A stretch of DNA of 64,000 nt from Acanthornis magna (GCA_036785705.1 JAWUZG010000137.1:310001-374000), one strand, 5' to 3'; shown: positions 51,632 through 59,681, counted from the stretch's first letter. The notes: a model not told the origin generated them from the sequence alone. A program made the numbers and translations.

Positions 51632-52371
51632 ACCCCCTCGTCTCCGCCGCTCGAAGCCCTTCCCCGGCTCCGGTTGCCGCCGCCGCTCGGCCCCGGCTCG
51701 GTCCCGTGAGGTCGCCGCTCGTCGCGACACTGGAGGGGTCGCTCCGAGCCGCGCCCCGCCCGTCCCTCGCTGCGGCTCTTTCGGTGCCGCTCCGACGGTC
51801 CCTTGGTGCAGCTTTTATAGTCTCAGGCAGCGTTCTGTCCCGGTGCTGTTCTTTTATAATTTTTTCTCTGAATCTCTATATTTTATCCTATTCGCACCTC
51901 CCATCCCACGCCCCTCCGCCGCGGCTCTTTCACCGCCGCCGCTCGTCGCCGCTCTCTCGGTGCAGCTCTTCAGTGACACGGGCCGGCAGAGACGCCCCTC
52001 GGGGCGGCTCTTTGTAATTTATTCTTTTCCCTGTGTTTTCTGTCGTTCGCACCTCGCCCGTCCCGCGGAGCGACTCCTTCAGGGTCCCGGGGCGGCACAA
52101 AGCCCTCGGGGCGGCTCCAAAGGGCCCCGCCCGCGGCCGCTCCCCGAGGCCTCCCCGCTGCTCGCGGGGATCGGACACCGCCGGCGGCCCCGGCCCTTCT
52201 TGTTCTTCTTGTTCTCCTTGCTGCTGCCGGGATTCAGCCCCCGCCGCCGCCCGGCTCCTTCTGCCGGCCCTGCCCGGCACGGAGCGGCGCTGCCGCTGCC
52301 GGGGCCGGAGCGCGGCTGCGACACGACTGCCCCGCGCCTCGGGACCGGGCCAGGGAGTGACCGCACGGGTG
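51632..52371. promoter_or_regulatory. CpG island, possible promoter region
   Basis: This is one of the densest CpG segments in the window, with repeated CGCCGCCGCTCG-type words and G+C far above the flanks. Two A/T-rich windows with TATA-like words (CTTTTATAG at about 51,811 and CTTTTATAAT at about 51,851) lie within it. A loosely repeated module ends in TTCGCACCTC...CGTCCCG or CATCCCACG (about 51,891 and 52,048). No initiation codon or splice pattern gives a convincing first exon on either strand. It may be a decayed promoter CpG island or simply GC-rich satellite-like DNA. Confidence 0.45.
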
Positions 52372-52700
52372 GGGAGGGACCCCCGCTGGACAGGAGAGGG
52401 ACTGAGCCCATGGGAGGGACCCCCCTGGACAGGGCAGGGACTGACCTCATGGGAGGGACCCCCCTGGACAGGGCAGGGAGTGACCCCATGGGAGGGATCC
52501 CCCGCTGGACAGGGCAGGGACTGAGCCCATGGGAGGGACCCCCCGCTGGACAGGGCAGGGACTGACCCCATGGGAGGGACCCCGCTGGACAGGACAGGGA
52601 CTGACCCCATGGGAGGGACCCCGCTGGACAGGACAGGGACTGAGCCCATGGGAGGGACCCCCCTGGAGAGGGCAGGGACTGAGCCCATGGGAGGCATCCC
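52372..52700. repeat. 39-41-bp minisatellite, eight full units
   Basis: Units begin GGGAGGGACCCC at 52,372, 52,412, 52,451, 52,490, 52,531, 52,572, 52,611, 52,650 and 52,689 (the last partial). This gives periods of 40, 39, 39, 41, 41, 39, 39 and 39 bases. The core is GGGAGGGACCCCGCTGGACA followed by GGGCAGGGACTGA and CCCAT. Because the period is often divisible by three, long repetitive open frames appear on both strands. They are artefacts. The unit matches the internal tandem segment of the neighbouring LTR. Confidence 0.93.
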
Positions 52701-52995
52701 ACGCCGGAGCAGGGGAAGGATTCCTGCCCCTGAGGGGAAGCAGCGGCAGGAACTGACCGTGACTCCTATCCCTTCTCTCTGCACCGCTGGGCAGAGCAGG
52801 GAGGGAGCCGGGGATAAAGTGAAGTCTGTGAAGGGGAAAGAGGTCGGGAGAAGGTGTTTTTCAGGATTTATTTTATTCCTCACTCTCCTGTTCTGATTTG
52901 CTGAGTCCCAAATTCAGTTCATTTCCCCACGTCGGGGCTGTTGTGCCCGTGATGGCGATCCCTGAGTGACCTCATCCTGCCCTTATCCCAAATCA
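52372..52995 (-). mobile_element. ERVL-like LTR fragment with an expanded internal repeat
   Basis: Right of the minisatellite, the minus strand follows the 25-kb LTR family. The plus-strand words CACGCCGGAGCAGGGGAAGG, AACTGACCGTGACTCCTATC, GGAGAAGGTGTTTTTCAGGA, TTTATTTTATTCCTCACTCT, TTGTGCCCGTGATGGCGATC and GAGTGACCTCATCCTGCCCT are the reversed LTR series, and they align with the fragment at 50,580-50,700. The LTR's own short internal repeats (GTGGGGTCCCTCCCGTGGG in sense) match the reversed minisatellite unit. The array therefore arose inside this LTR. The U3 edge is lost near 53.0 kb and the other edge near 52.37 kb. No target duplication was found. Confidence 0.7.
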
Positions 52996-53663
52996 CGAGG
53001 ACTCGGATTTGTTTCAATTCCGTGGAATTAATGGTGATTTGGGGCAGCCGGAGCAAAGCAGCTGGAAACCACAGGGGGCTTGAGAGGGACTAAAGCAGGG
53101 CAGGAGTTGAGGCTGCCCCGAGGGAACTCTTCCAACACGAACCTTCGTGGGGTCTTTCTACGGGAATTTTGTTGAACTTTTACACTCACCGTTACAAATC
53201 AGAGTGAAAAGTGGAGCTGAGCTTTCAACTTGTAATGAAGGAATCCAACGTGTGCTCTGGGACCTTTGCAACCTTAAGTTGTAACTTGATACTTTAGTTT
53301 TGGAAATATTCAGCCTCACAGCATCAATGTCTCTCTCAGCTGACTGGTTTCTGGCTCAGACCCAGCTCAGAGATCGGACAAGAAACTCCAAGCCCCATCA
53401 GAACAAATCCTGCCGTTATTTTCTTTTTTTCATAGTAATATGCTATTTTATTGTATATTCTATTTTACTTTTATTTTTGCTTTTATTTCTTTTTCTTCTT
53501 CTATAAAATCGTGGTTTTGCTCGACTTCACCCACACATAGCCTTTGTTGTCCTCCCAGAGGTTTGTGGTGAGTTGCTGTCTCCCTGGTTCTCCCCCAGAA
53601 ACCAACAAAATGAATCAAAATAATGATGAATTTTTGAACTCTTTCTGCTGCAGTTTCCTGAAG
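52996..53663. other. Mixed-composition stretch without recognised gene
   Basis: GC content falls towards the right. A T-rich run with TTTTATTTTTGC-type words lies at about 53,420-53,510. It could include an older, unrecognised LTR or other repeat. No coding frame is supported. Confidence 0.4.
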
Positions 53664-53667
53664 GTCC

Positions 53668-54312
53668 TGTTATAAATGAATTCACAAGCTGAAATTTTAG
53701 CAACATAATATTGAACATTTATTAATAGAGCAAAGGCAAAAACAGCACTGGGCACTTAGCAATTTTGCCAGAGGCACAATCCGTTCATTTTACTGTGAAC
53801 TTAAGTACTTTCTTTAACTGTTACATATTGATTAAGCCTAGAAGGTAATTTACACTTCACTCAACTCTCCCCCTCCGGTCCCTGCCCCCTTCTGCTAGCT
53901 CAGCGTCTGTCTTGGAGTCTTGGATCCTCTGGATTGCCTCAGAACTGAAGGCAGAAATCCTCCCGTGTATGTTTCCCCAGTTCCAACTTAATTTGTAGTT
54001 GACAGTTCCTTTGGGAGGTGTGAGTCAAGATAACAGACTTCCTGGGATGCCTGTGGTTATCTTCTTTGTTTCTTTAAGATGTCTTGATCCCTGGCTCTGT
54101 GTTATCAACTTAAAAGACATTTATTACCATGTATTTATTACTACATTTTCTAACATATTACAACTATTTCGAAGTTACAATTCACCCTAACCTTGTTTCT
54201 ACTTAATTATATTTTATCTTAACACTGTTTTTTTTACACAGTACATTATCACTTGTAACTGTTAAATTCATATATGCGAAAGCCAGCACTTATCATTCAC
54301 TCATTTATCACA
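53668..54312 (-). mobile_element. Solo LTR of a class I-type (ERV1-like) avian endogenous retrovirus
   Basis: On the minus strand the element starts TGTGATAAATG (at 54,312) and ends CATTTATAACA (at 53,668). The two ends are inverted repeats matching at 10 of 11 bases. Direct repeats GTCC flank it at 53,664-53,667 and 54,313-54,316. The 645-bp length, TG...CA ends and 4-bp duplication fit a class I (gammaretrovirus-like) LTR. In the minus orientation AATAAA lies at about 53,718-53,723, a sensible polyadenylation signal roughly 50 bases before the 3' end. No internal region or coding sequence is present. The orientation is inferred from the polyadenylation signal near one end; I cannot give a subfamily name with certainty. 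Confidence 0.88.
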
Positions 54313-54316
54313 GTCC

Positions 54317-55092
54317 CGGGAGCAGACGGGGCCAGGAGGGGGTCCCGGTGCCGGGGGCACTCAGCGGTCGCTGGGTGGATCCCGGTGGCGCAGGTTGGGA
54401 GACACGACAGTGACCGAGGGAGCGCGGGGGGCGGGGGAAGAGGGGGTGCAAGGGATTGTTGGTGCAGGATAAGGGGGCTCAGGGGGGTCTCCGTGCCGGG
54501 GATGGAGGTGCAGGGGGTCCCCGTGCACGGGAGTGGGGGTTCAGACCTGGATATGGCGGTGCAAGGAGGTGCCAGTGCCGGGAATGGGGGGGCAAGTGGT
54601 CCCGTTGCCGGGGGGCACGGGGTGCAGGGGGGGTCCCCGACCGTGAAATAGTTTCAGGGGCGACCCAGGGCCCAGAAATGGTGGATCAGGGGGTCTCCTG
54701 GGACGGGGAATGTGGGTTCAGGGAAGTCCCCTTCCCGGGAATGGGGCTTCAGGGAGGTCCCGGTGCCCGAGAATGGAGGTTCTGAGAGGTCCCGATGCCC
54801 AGGAATGGGGGTTCAGGGACGTCCTCGTGCCAGATAGGAGGGACCAGGGTGTTCCGATGCTGGGTAGGGGGATGCAGGGGGTCACAGTACATAGGAATGG
54901 CAGTTCTGGGGTATTCAGGGAGATCCCGGGACCAGATAAGGGGGAACATGGGGGTTCTGGTGCTGGGGATGCAGGCGGGTCACAGTACCCAGGAATGGGG
55001 GTGGAGGGTGTTCTAGTACCTGGAAATGGAAGTTCAGGGAGTTCCCAACGCCCGGGAATTGCGGTGTGAGGGTTCCCGGTGCCCGGGGTCCC
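54317..55092. repeat. G-rich degenerate minisatellite (possible MHC class I intron 1)
   Basis: Roughly 30-40-base units with words such as GGGAATGGGGGTTCAGGGA and GGTCCCGGTGCCCGGGAA repeat many times with heavy variation. The plus strand is strongly G-rich. At about 54,380-54,410 the words GATCCCGGTGGCGCAGGTTG and GGGAGA duplicate part of the promoter-proximal sequence at 55,285-55,312. If the minus-strand leader exon to the right is real, this array occupies its first intron. The solo LTR inserted at its left edge, since the LTR's right target copy GTCC is followed directly by this GC-rich DNA. Confidence 0.75.
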
Positions 55093-55098
55093 ACTCAC

Positions 55099-55167
55099 CT
55101 CTGGCTGTCCCTTCCCCGTGTCCCACAGGAGCCCCAGGAATGTCCCCAGCCCCAGCGCTGGAGCCAA
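55099..55167 (-). pseudogene. MHC class I-like leader exon (exon 1), canonical ATG changed to TTG
   Basis: The minus strand from 55,167 reads L-APALGLGTFLGLLWDTGKGQPE and then a strong splice donor, CAGAG|GTGAGT. The leader resembles the MAPALGLG...LLGLLG signal peptides of passerine MHC class I heavy chains, which direct the peptide-presenting chain into the ER. The position of the usual initiator methionine is TTG here (55,167-55,165). An in-frame ATG 17 codons upstream (55,218-55,216) would give MAGPQAALGAGPRRSSA before the same leader, for 40 codons in all. That ATG overlaps a CCAAT box, so it is unlikely to be within the normal transcript. The exon ends in phase 0, whereas class I exon 1 usually ends in phase 1, so a small deletion is possible. 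No alpha-1, alpha-2 or alpha-3 exon is found downstream on the minus strand; a minisatellite and LTR follow instead. It is best read as the stranded 5' end of a class I gene. Confidence 0.6.
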
Positions 55168-55216
55168 GGCGCTGCTCCGCCGCGGCCCCGCCCCCAGAGC
55201 CGCCTGCGGCCCCGCC

Positions 55217-55286
55217 ATTGGCGCCGCTCTTTCCTGCCCGCCAATGGCAGCTTCAGTTGTTCATGACGTCATCGGACGCCGGGCAG
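55217..55286 (-). promoter_or_regulatory. X1-X2-Y (SXY-type) promoter module
   Basis: On the minus strand, CTGCCCGGCGTCCGA (55,286-55,272) is followed directly by the perfect CRE TGACGTCA (55,271-55,264). An 18-bp spacer follows, and then ATTGG (55,245-55,241), a reversed CCAAT box. In MHC class I and II promoters, RFX binds X1, CREB/ATF binds X2 and NF-Y binds Y with the same X2-Y spacing, and CIITA or NLRC5 acts through them. The X1-like half differs from the usual CCYRGYAACMGATGA mainly at the central AA (GT here). A second CCAAT lies at 55,221-55,217. The Y box is about 75 bases upstream of the canonical leader start, a normal distance for class I. A generic CRE plus NF-Y CpG-island promoter is the alternative. 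Confidence 0.6.
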
Positions 55287-55341
55287 ATCCCGGCGGCGCA
55301 GGTTGGGAGAGACCAAAGCCAAAGTGCCCGAGGAGGGGAGA

Positions 55342-55379
55342 GGGGAATTCCGGGAATTCCGGGAATTCCGGGGAATTCA
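55342..55379. promoter_or_regulatory. Tandem kappaB-like sites (enhancer A position)
   Basis: The palindromic kappaB word GGGAATTCC occurs three times with a 9-base repeat (55,343-55,351, 55,352-55,360 and 55,361-55,369), followed by a near copy, GGGGAATTCA. The cluster lies about 56 bases upstream of the X1-like box on the minus strand, close to the place enhancer A occupies in class I promoters. Between the two, the minus strand reads CACTTTGGCTTTGGT. This resembles an interferon response element in which both TTTC cores have become TTTG. Confidence 0.55.
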
Positions 55380-56278
55380 CCAGGATCCCCTCTTGGGATC
55401 CCTCTGGGACCCTCCACGGCCACGCACTGCGGGACCCCCGGGCCGGGCGGTGCTGAACTCGCGGGGCCCTGCGCTCAAACTCTGCCCGGAACTCGCTGCG
55501 CTCGGCCCAAAGCGGGGGAAGCATTCGGATCCAGCTGTTCCTGCGCCTGCGGGTCCCCATCCGCGACGGAGCAGGACTGGGCGCTGTGACCCCGATCCCT
55601 GATTCCCGATCTCCTTCTCTCTCCCTCTCTCCTCTCCCTTTCCTTTGGGTGATCAGAAATCCCAGAGCGGCTGTGGAGCCTCGTGCCCAGTTCGGGTTCC
55701 CAGGAAAGGGAGGCCTGGGGGTGAGGTGAGCTGGGATGGCCGGGAATGGGGGTCCGGGGGTCCCTGGGGTCAAGGAAACAGGGGATCCAGGGACCGGGAG
55801 AGGCGGATACCCGGGCGAGGGGGTGCGGGGGGTATTGGTGTAGGATAAGGGGGTGCAGGGGTTACTGGTGTAGGATAAGGGGGTCCGGGCTGTCCAAGTG
55901 CCCAGGAATGGGCATTCAGAGGGGTCCCAGGGTCAAGGAAAAGAGGGGCTCCCCAAAGCCCTCTCCGGGAGTAGCAGGAGCTGGGTCAGGAGCTCAGTGG
56001 GAGAGGAAAGGGGGGGATCCGGGGGGGTCACACACTCCGGGAGGGACACGACCCCCGGGGTCCCCCCATCACCTCCTCCCGCAGGTGGAGGCCGAGCCCC
56101 AGCCCAGGCAAAGCCCCGCACGGAGCCCCCGACCCCTGTCAGCATCTTGGGGGGCGTCCACGATGCTGACAAGATGCCCGTCCAAGATGCCCGGCGGCAG
56201 CTCCGGGGGGTGGGGGAATGGGGCACGATCCGGGAAACGGCGGCAGCTGCCGGCAAGGGACCGGGACAGGCTCGGACA
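55380..56278. other. GC-rich flank with weak splice-like signals
   Basis: No gene is recognised. Exon-like borders exist on the plus strand: a pyrimidine-rich acceptor ending CTTTGGGTGATCAG near 55,656, a possible donor GGGG|GTGAGGTGAGC near 55,721, and a good acceptor CACCTCCTCCCGCAG at 56,084. The segment after 56,084 is open in two frames (for example TPVSILGGVHDADKMPVQDA) but matches no family I know. Part of the stretch (about 55,740-55,930) belongs to the G-rich minisatellite family. Confidence 0.35.
55740..55930. repeat. G-rich degenerate minisatellite
   Basis: Repeats of GTGTAGGATAAGGGGGT, GGGATCCAGGGACCGGGA-like and CAGGAATGGGCATTCAGAGG words resemble the arrays at 54.3-55.1 and 56.8-57.5 kb. 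The 28-32-base spacing is irregular. Confidence 0.6.
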
Positions 56279-56725
56279 GACTGGGATGGACTGGGGCAGA
56301 CTGGGACACCAGGATACACCAGGACCAGGACTGGAACCCAGCAGGACCATAACTGGGGCAATAAGGATTATAGTGGGAGCCACTGGGATATACTGGGAGT
56401 GACTGAGAGTGTCTGGAATGATACTGGTGAAAATTGGAACCTTACTGGGACAACTGGGTGTGACTGGGAATGACTACAAGTACGCTGAGGGCAACTGGGA
56501 TATACTGGGAGTGTCCCTAACCGTACTGGAGGTGACTGGGAACACTGAGAGTGACTGGGAGTGGCAGGGTCTACACTGGGGACAACTGGGATTGACTGGG
56601 ACCATGCTGGCTGAGACTGGGATCATACTGGACTCATACTGGGATCATACATGGAATGACTGTGTCTATGCTAGGGGCAACTGAAAGCAACTGGGATTAG
56701 ACTGGGAGGAGCTGGGAGCAATTAG
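56279..56725. repeat. ACTGGGA tandem array, forward orientation
   Basis: ACTGGGA or GACTGGGA recurs every 7-25 bases (GGGATTGACTGGGACC, TACTGGGAGTGACTGAGAG and so on) with TATACTGGGA and CATACTGG variants. The array is degenerate, so frames across it are meaningless. Confidence 0.92.
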
Positions 56726-57529
56726 GAGCATGCTGGGGACAACAGTCAAGGGAAGGGGGGTGCAGTGACTGGGAGAGGTGGGATGGGGTGCCCAGGGAAT
56801 CCTGTGCCCAGGAAAGGGGTGCCAGGGATCCTCAGTGTGAGGGAAGGAGGGGCAGGGGGCTGGGAAATGCAGCGATGGGGGCCAGGGTCAAGGCAAAGGG
56901 TGGCTCTGGGGGCTGGGAGAGGCAATGTGACTGGGAAAAGGTTGTGTTGGTGCCGGATGAGGGGGTACAGGGGGGTCTCAGTGCTGGGGAAAGGGAAAAA
57001 GGGCATCTCGGTTCTCAGGAATGGGGGTCCAGGGGGGTCTCAGGGTCAAGGAAATGGCAGGGCAGGGTCTTGGAGAGGTAGGAGGGAGTTCCAGGGGGTC
57101 TTTGTGCCCAGGAAAGGGGAGTCCAGGGTTTCCCAGAAAAGGGAGGTAACAAGGTGGGGACACCTGGGCTGTCCTGGAAGAGGGAGTTCAAGGGCTCTCT
57201 GGTTTTGAGGAAAGGTGGGGCTGGTGGCTGGGAAAGGCAGGAATGGGAGCCCAAGGCATTCCAGGTCATCCCAGGGTCAAGAACATGGAAAGTCTGGAGG
57301 CTGGGAGACACAGGATGGCCGGGAAAAGGGGAGCAGGGGCATCCTGATATGGAGAAATAGGGGATTTGGGGGGCCCTGTGCAGGATAAAGGGAGCAGGAG
57401 GATCACGGTTCCAGGAACAGTGGTTCAGGAGATCCCTGTTCATGGAAATGGCAGTTCAGGGGATCCCAGTTCCACGAATGGCGGTTAAGGTGATTCCAAT
57501 TCCGGGAATGGCGGCTCAGGGGTTACAGA
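56726..57529. repeat. G-rich degenerate minisatellite between inverted arrays
   Basis: Irregular repeats of GGAATGGGGGTCCAGGGGGG, TCTCAGGGTCAAGGAAA, GGGGGCTGGGAGAGGCA and CCAGGAAAGGGG words make up this stretch. The plus strand is strongly purine-biased. The glycine-rich frames across it are not supported as genes. Confidence 0.75.
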
Positions 57530-57911
57530 CACTCCCAGTGTATCCCAGTTGCCCTCAGCATGTCCGTAGTCATTCCCAGACACTCCCAGTGGTCCCAGTA
57601 AGGTGTTGGTTATCCCACTATGATCCCAGTCACCTCCAGCATGATCCCAGTTCATTGCAGTAGGAGCCCAATTGCTTCCAATCACCCCCAGGATGCACCC
57701 AGCCACTCCCAGTTCCTCCCAGTTGCTCCTAGCATGATCCCAGTTGCTCACAACTGCTCCCAGTCACCCTCAGAATGATCACAGTTACTCCCAGTATATC
57801 CCATTTGCTCTCAACATCATCTCAGTTGCCCTCCCCAGGCTGCTATTCACTCCCAGTATGATCCCAGTATGATCCCAGTATGATCCCAGTAGAACTCAGT
57901 CACTCCCAGTG
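57530..57911. repeat. TCCCAGT tandem array, reverse orientation
   Basis: TCCCAGT and CACTCCCAGT recur throughout (ATGATCCCAGTATGATCCCA, CACTCCCAGTTCCTCCCAGT). This is the reverse complement of the array at 56,279-56,725. Together they form a large imperfect inverted repeat with arms of about 450 and 380 bases and a spacer of about 800 bases. Confidence 0.92.
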
Positions 57912-59627
57912 CTGCCTGCAGCATAACGTGGCTACTTACAGTATGGAGTAGAAGTTAATAGGATATCAGCTTCTCTGTGTTTGGTGTGATGGTTTATAGA
58001 AGTTACAAAAATTCTACCATCTCAGAGTGTGTCTGTCTGACAAAGGCACTGCAGACCAGCTGTGCCTTTTCTGTGTATATCCAATGTAGATATCCCTTAA
58101 CCTTCTGCAAGATATGGATTAGTCTCTGGGGCTTAGGGTCAGGATTTGCTGATATTCATTTGTTCTGAATACTTTAATCTGTTTAGGATCTCTAATTTGA
58201 ATTTTGCTTTCAGTACTGCTATCTCATCCAGAATCCTGAGTTTGCTTACAAATATTTTTTAAGATATACTCATTTTTTGTTTGTTTTCCCCTTTGTATGG
58301 TTAGGATTAGTCCTTTGCTAGAGGACAGTTTAGATTTTTTTTGCTTCTTTTCTGTAACTTCTGAATTTCCTGGTTATGATTACTTTGTGTTCTAGATGCA
58401 TTAGAAAATCCAGACAAAATCATAATCAATATTGTGCAAACTGCATGAAAATTGTGCTAAACTAGGGGACATTGCAGTGTGTCTGCAGCAGATAGGGCTT
58501 TGAGATTCCAGGTTTAAGAGAGGCATTATTGGTTATGGGTAAGTATCTTGTTAATGTGGGGATGGCATGAGTGACCTTGATTACAACAGAATTCTCATCA
58601 AATTGCATAAAAACTGCACAGTCACTGTTGTGTTGTTGCATTGCGACAATCTATTTAAAATTCATATAAATATGTTCAGCTGTTGTGTGTCATGAAATAA
58701 AAGCTGAAATTCCCTGAGAAAATAGGGAAAGTGTATTTAATAAAAGGTCTGTCTCTCATTGACAGTAAAGCTGAGAAAGGGTTTGAATATTGAAAAAGAT
58801 GTGTGGTTTGCTGGGGGGGTTTGCCACTGGAGGGTACACAGTGCACAGGAACATTTACTTTACTGCTTGAACCAGAGCCCAGAAAAACATGTCTGAGGAA
58901 CCTCCTATGTTTAGCATTTCAGGGAGCATTCAAAGGTTCCCAGAGCATTTCTCTGAGTGTCTGAGTCTGCAGGTGTCTGTGCTTAGGGTGGATTGAATGA
59001 TTGCTTTTTTACTTAAGCTCTCTGAAGAACAAATTGTCGCTATTTATTCTCGCAAACCTAAAATATGCTTTAAACTCTTTTTAAGAGCACTAGAAGAAAA
59101 GAAGAATTTAATTTACTTTAATAGTTTTAAGTATTATTGCCTTTTGTTCTCAGAACTTTGTAAGCACTTACATGAAATATGACTAATCACTGAATGATTG
59201 GAGTTTACCTCTAAATTTTCCATAATAATCTGTGTTTTACTTAGGTATTGGAGCTCAGGTATTGCGTATCTGCAGGAAGCATTGGTTGAATGAAAAATGT
59301 AAGAGCAAAAGCAGGTGATGCACCATAATGGTGGACCATAAAATACTTTTAATTCTTTTTTAAATTACTGTATAATTTGAATTATCGAATGTAGTTACTC
59401 TGATCTCTAGGGTGTGATCCTCATTCCTGCGTTGTGTCCAAGTACACATTATGTGGTTTTCCCTTTCAGTGTTGTTGCTTTTCTGAACTTAATTTTGGGT
59501 GCCAGAAACACATCACAGAAGAAATTAGGACCAAAGTTGTCTGAAATATTCAGAGATTTTTGATCTTTATACTGGTTGATATGAGGCATTCCAGGCAGCT
59601 TTTAATACTTGATTTTCTGTTTTTCAG

Positions 59628-59681
59628 CTAATTAAAGAGTCTCTGGTGGAAGCAAGACATAAGCCCAGAACCAGGTGAAAG
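59628..59681 (+). other. Weak exon-like segment
   Basis: The pyrimidine-rich acceptor GATTTTCTGTTTTTCAG and the donor AAAG|GTATGTG bound 54 bases. All three frames contain a stop, one only near the end, so it could only be a terminal coding piece or an untranslated or long non-coding RNA exon. Transcript data are needed. Confidence 0.2.

Larger units (their letters stand above)
45895..57930. other. Sharply bounded GC-rich island with decayed immune and olfactory gene fragments
   Basis: Composition changes abruptly near 45,895, where CTCCCCCACGCGTGCACAAG follows AT-rich DNA, and returns to AT-rich near 57,930. Inside are CpG-rich blocks, strong strand asymmetry, several minisatellites, three LTR-type insertions, and fragments of SRCR, OR14-type and MHC class I-like genes. 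A less GC-rich stretch (about 53.0-54.3 kb) contains the class-I-type solo LTR. Chicken microchromosome 16 carries MHC, OR14-like and SRCR genes together. The island therefore reads as a decayed piece of that kind of region. Whether it really joins the AT-rich flanks or is an assembly join cannot be told from the sequence alone. Confidence 0.7.

Noticed and set aside
51609..52883. Overlapping 318- and 317-codon frames on opposite strands
   Set aside because: They cross a CpG island and a 39-41-bp minisatellite whose period is often a multiple of three. The repeated peptides are artefacts of the tandem repeat.
50500..53000. A complete provirus between the two minus-strand LTR fragments
   Set aside because: No gag-, pol- or env-like sequence is visible, the intervening DNA is a CpG island, and both LTRs are partial.
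55645..56340. Class I or class II MHC exons upstream of the leader exon
   Set aside because: Acceptor- and donor-like words exist, but translations do not match MHC domains or tails that I know.
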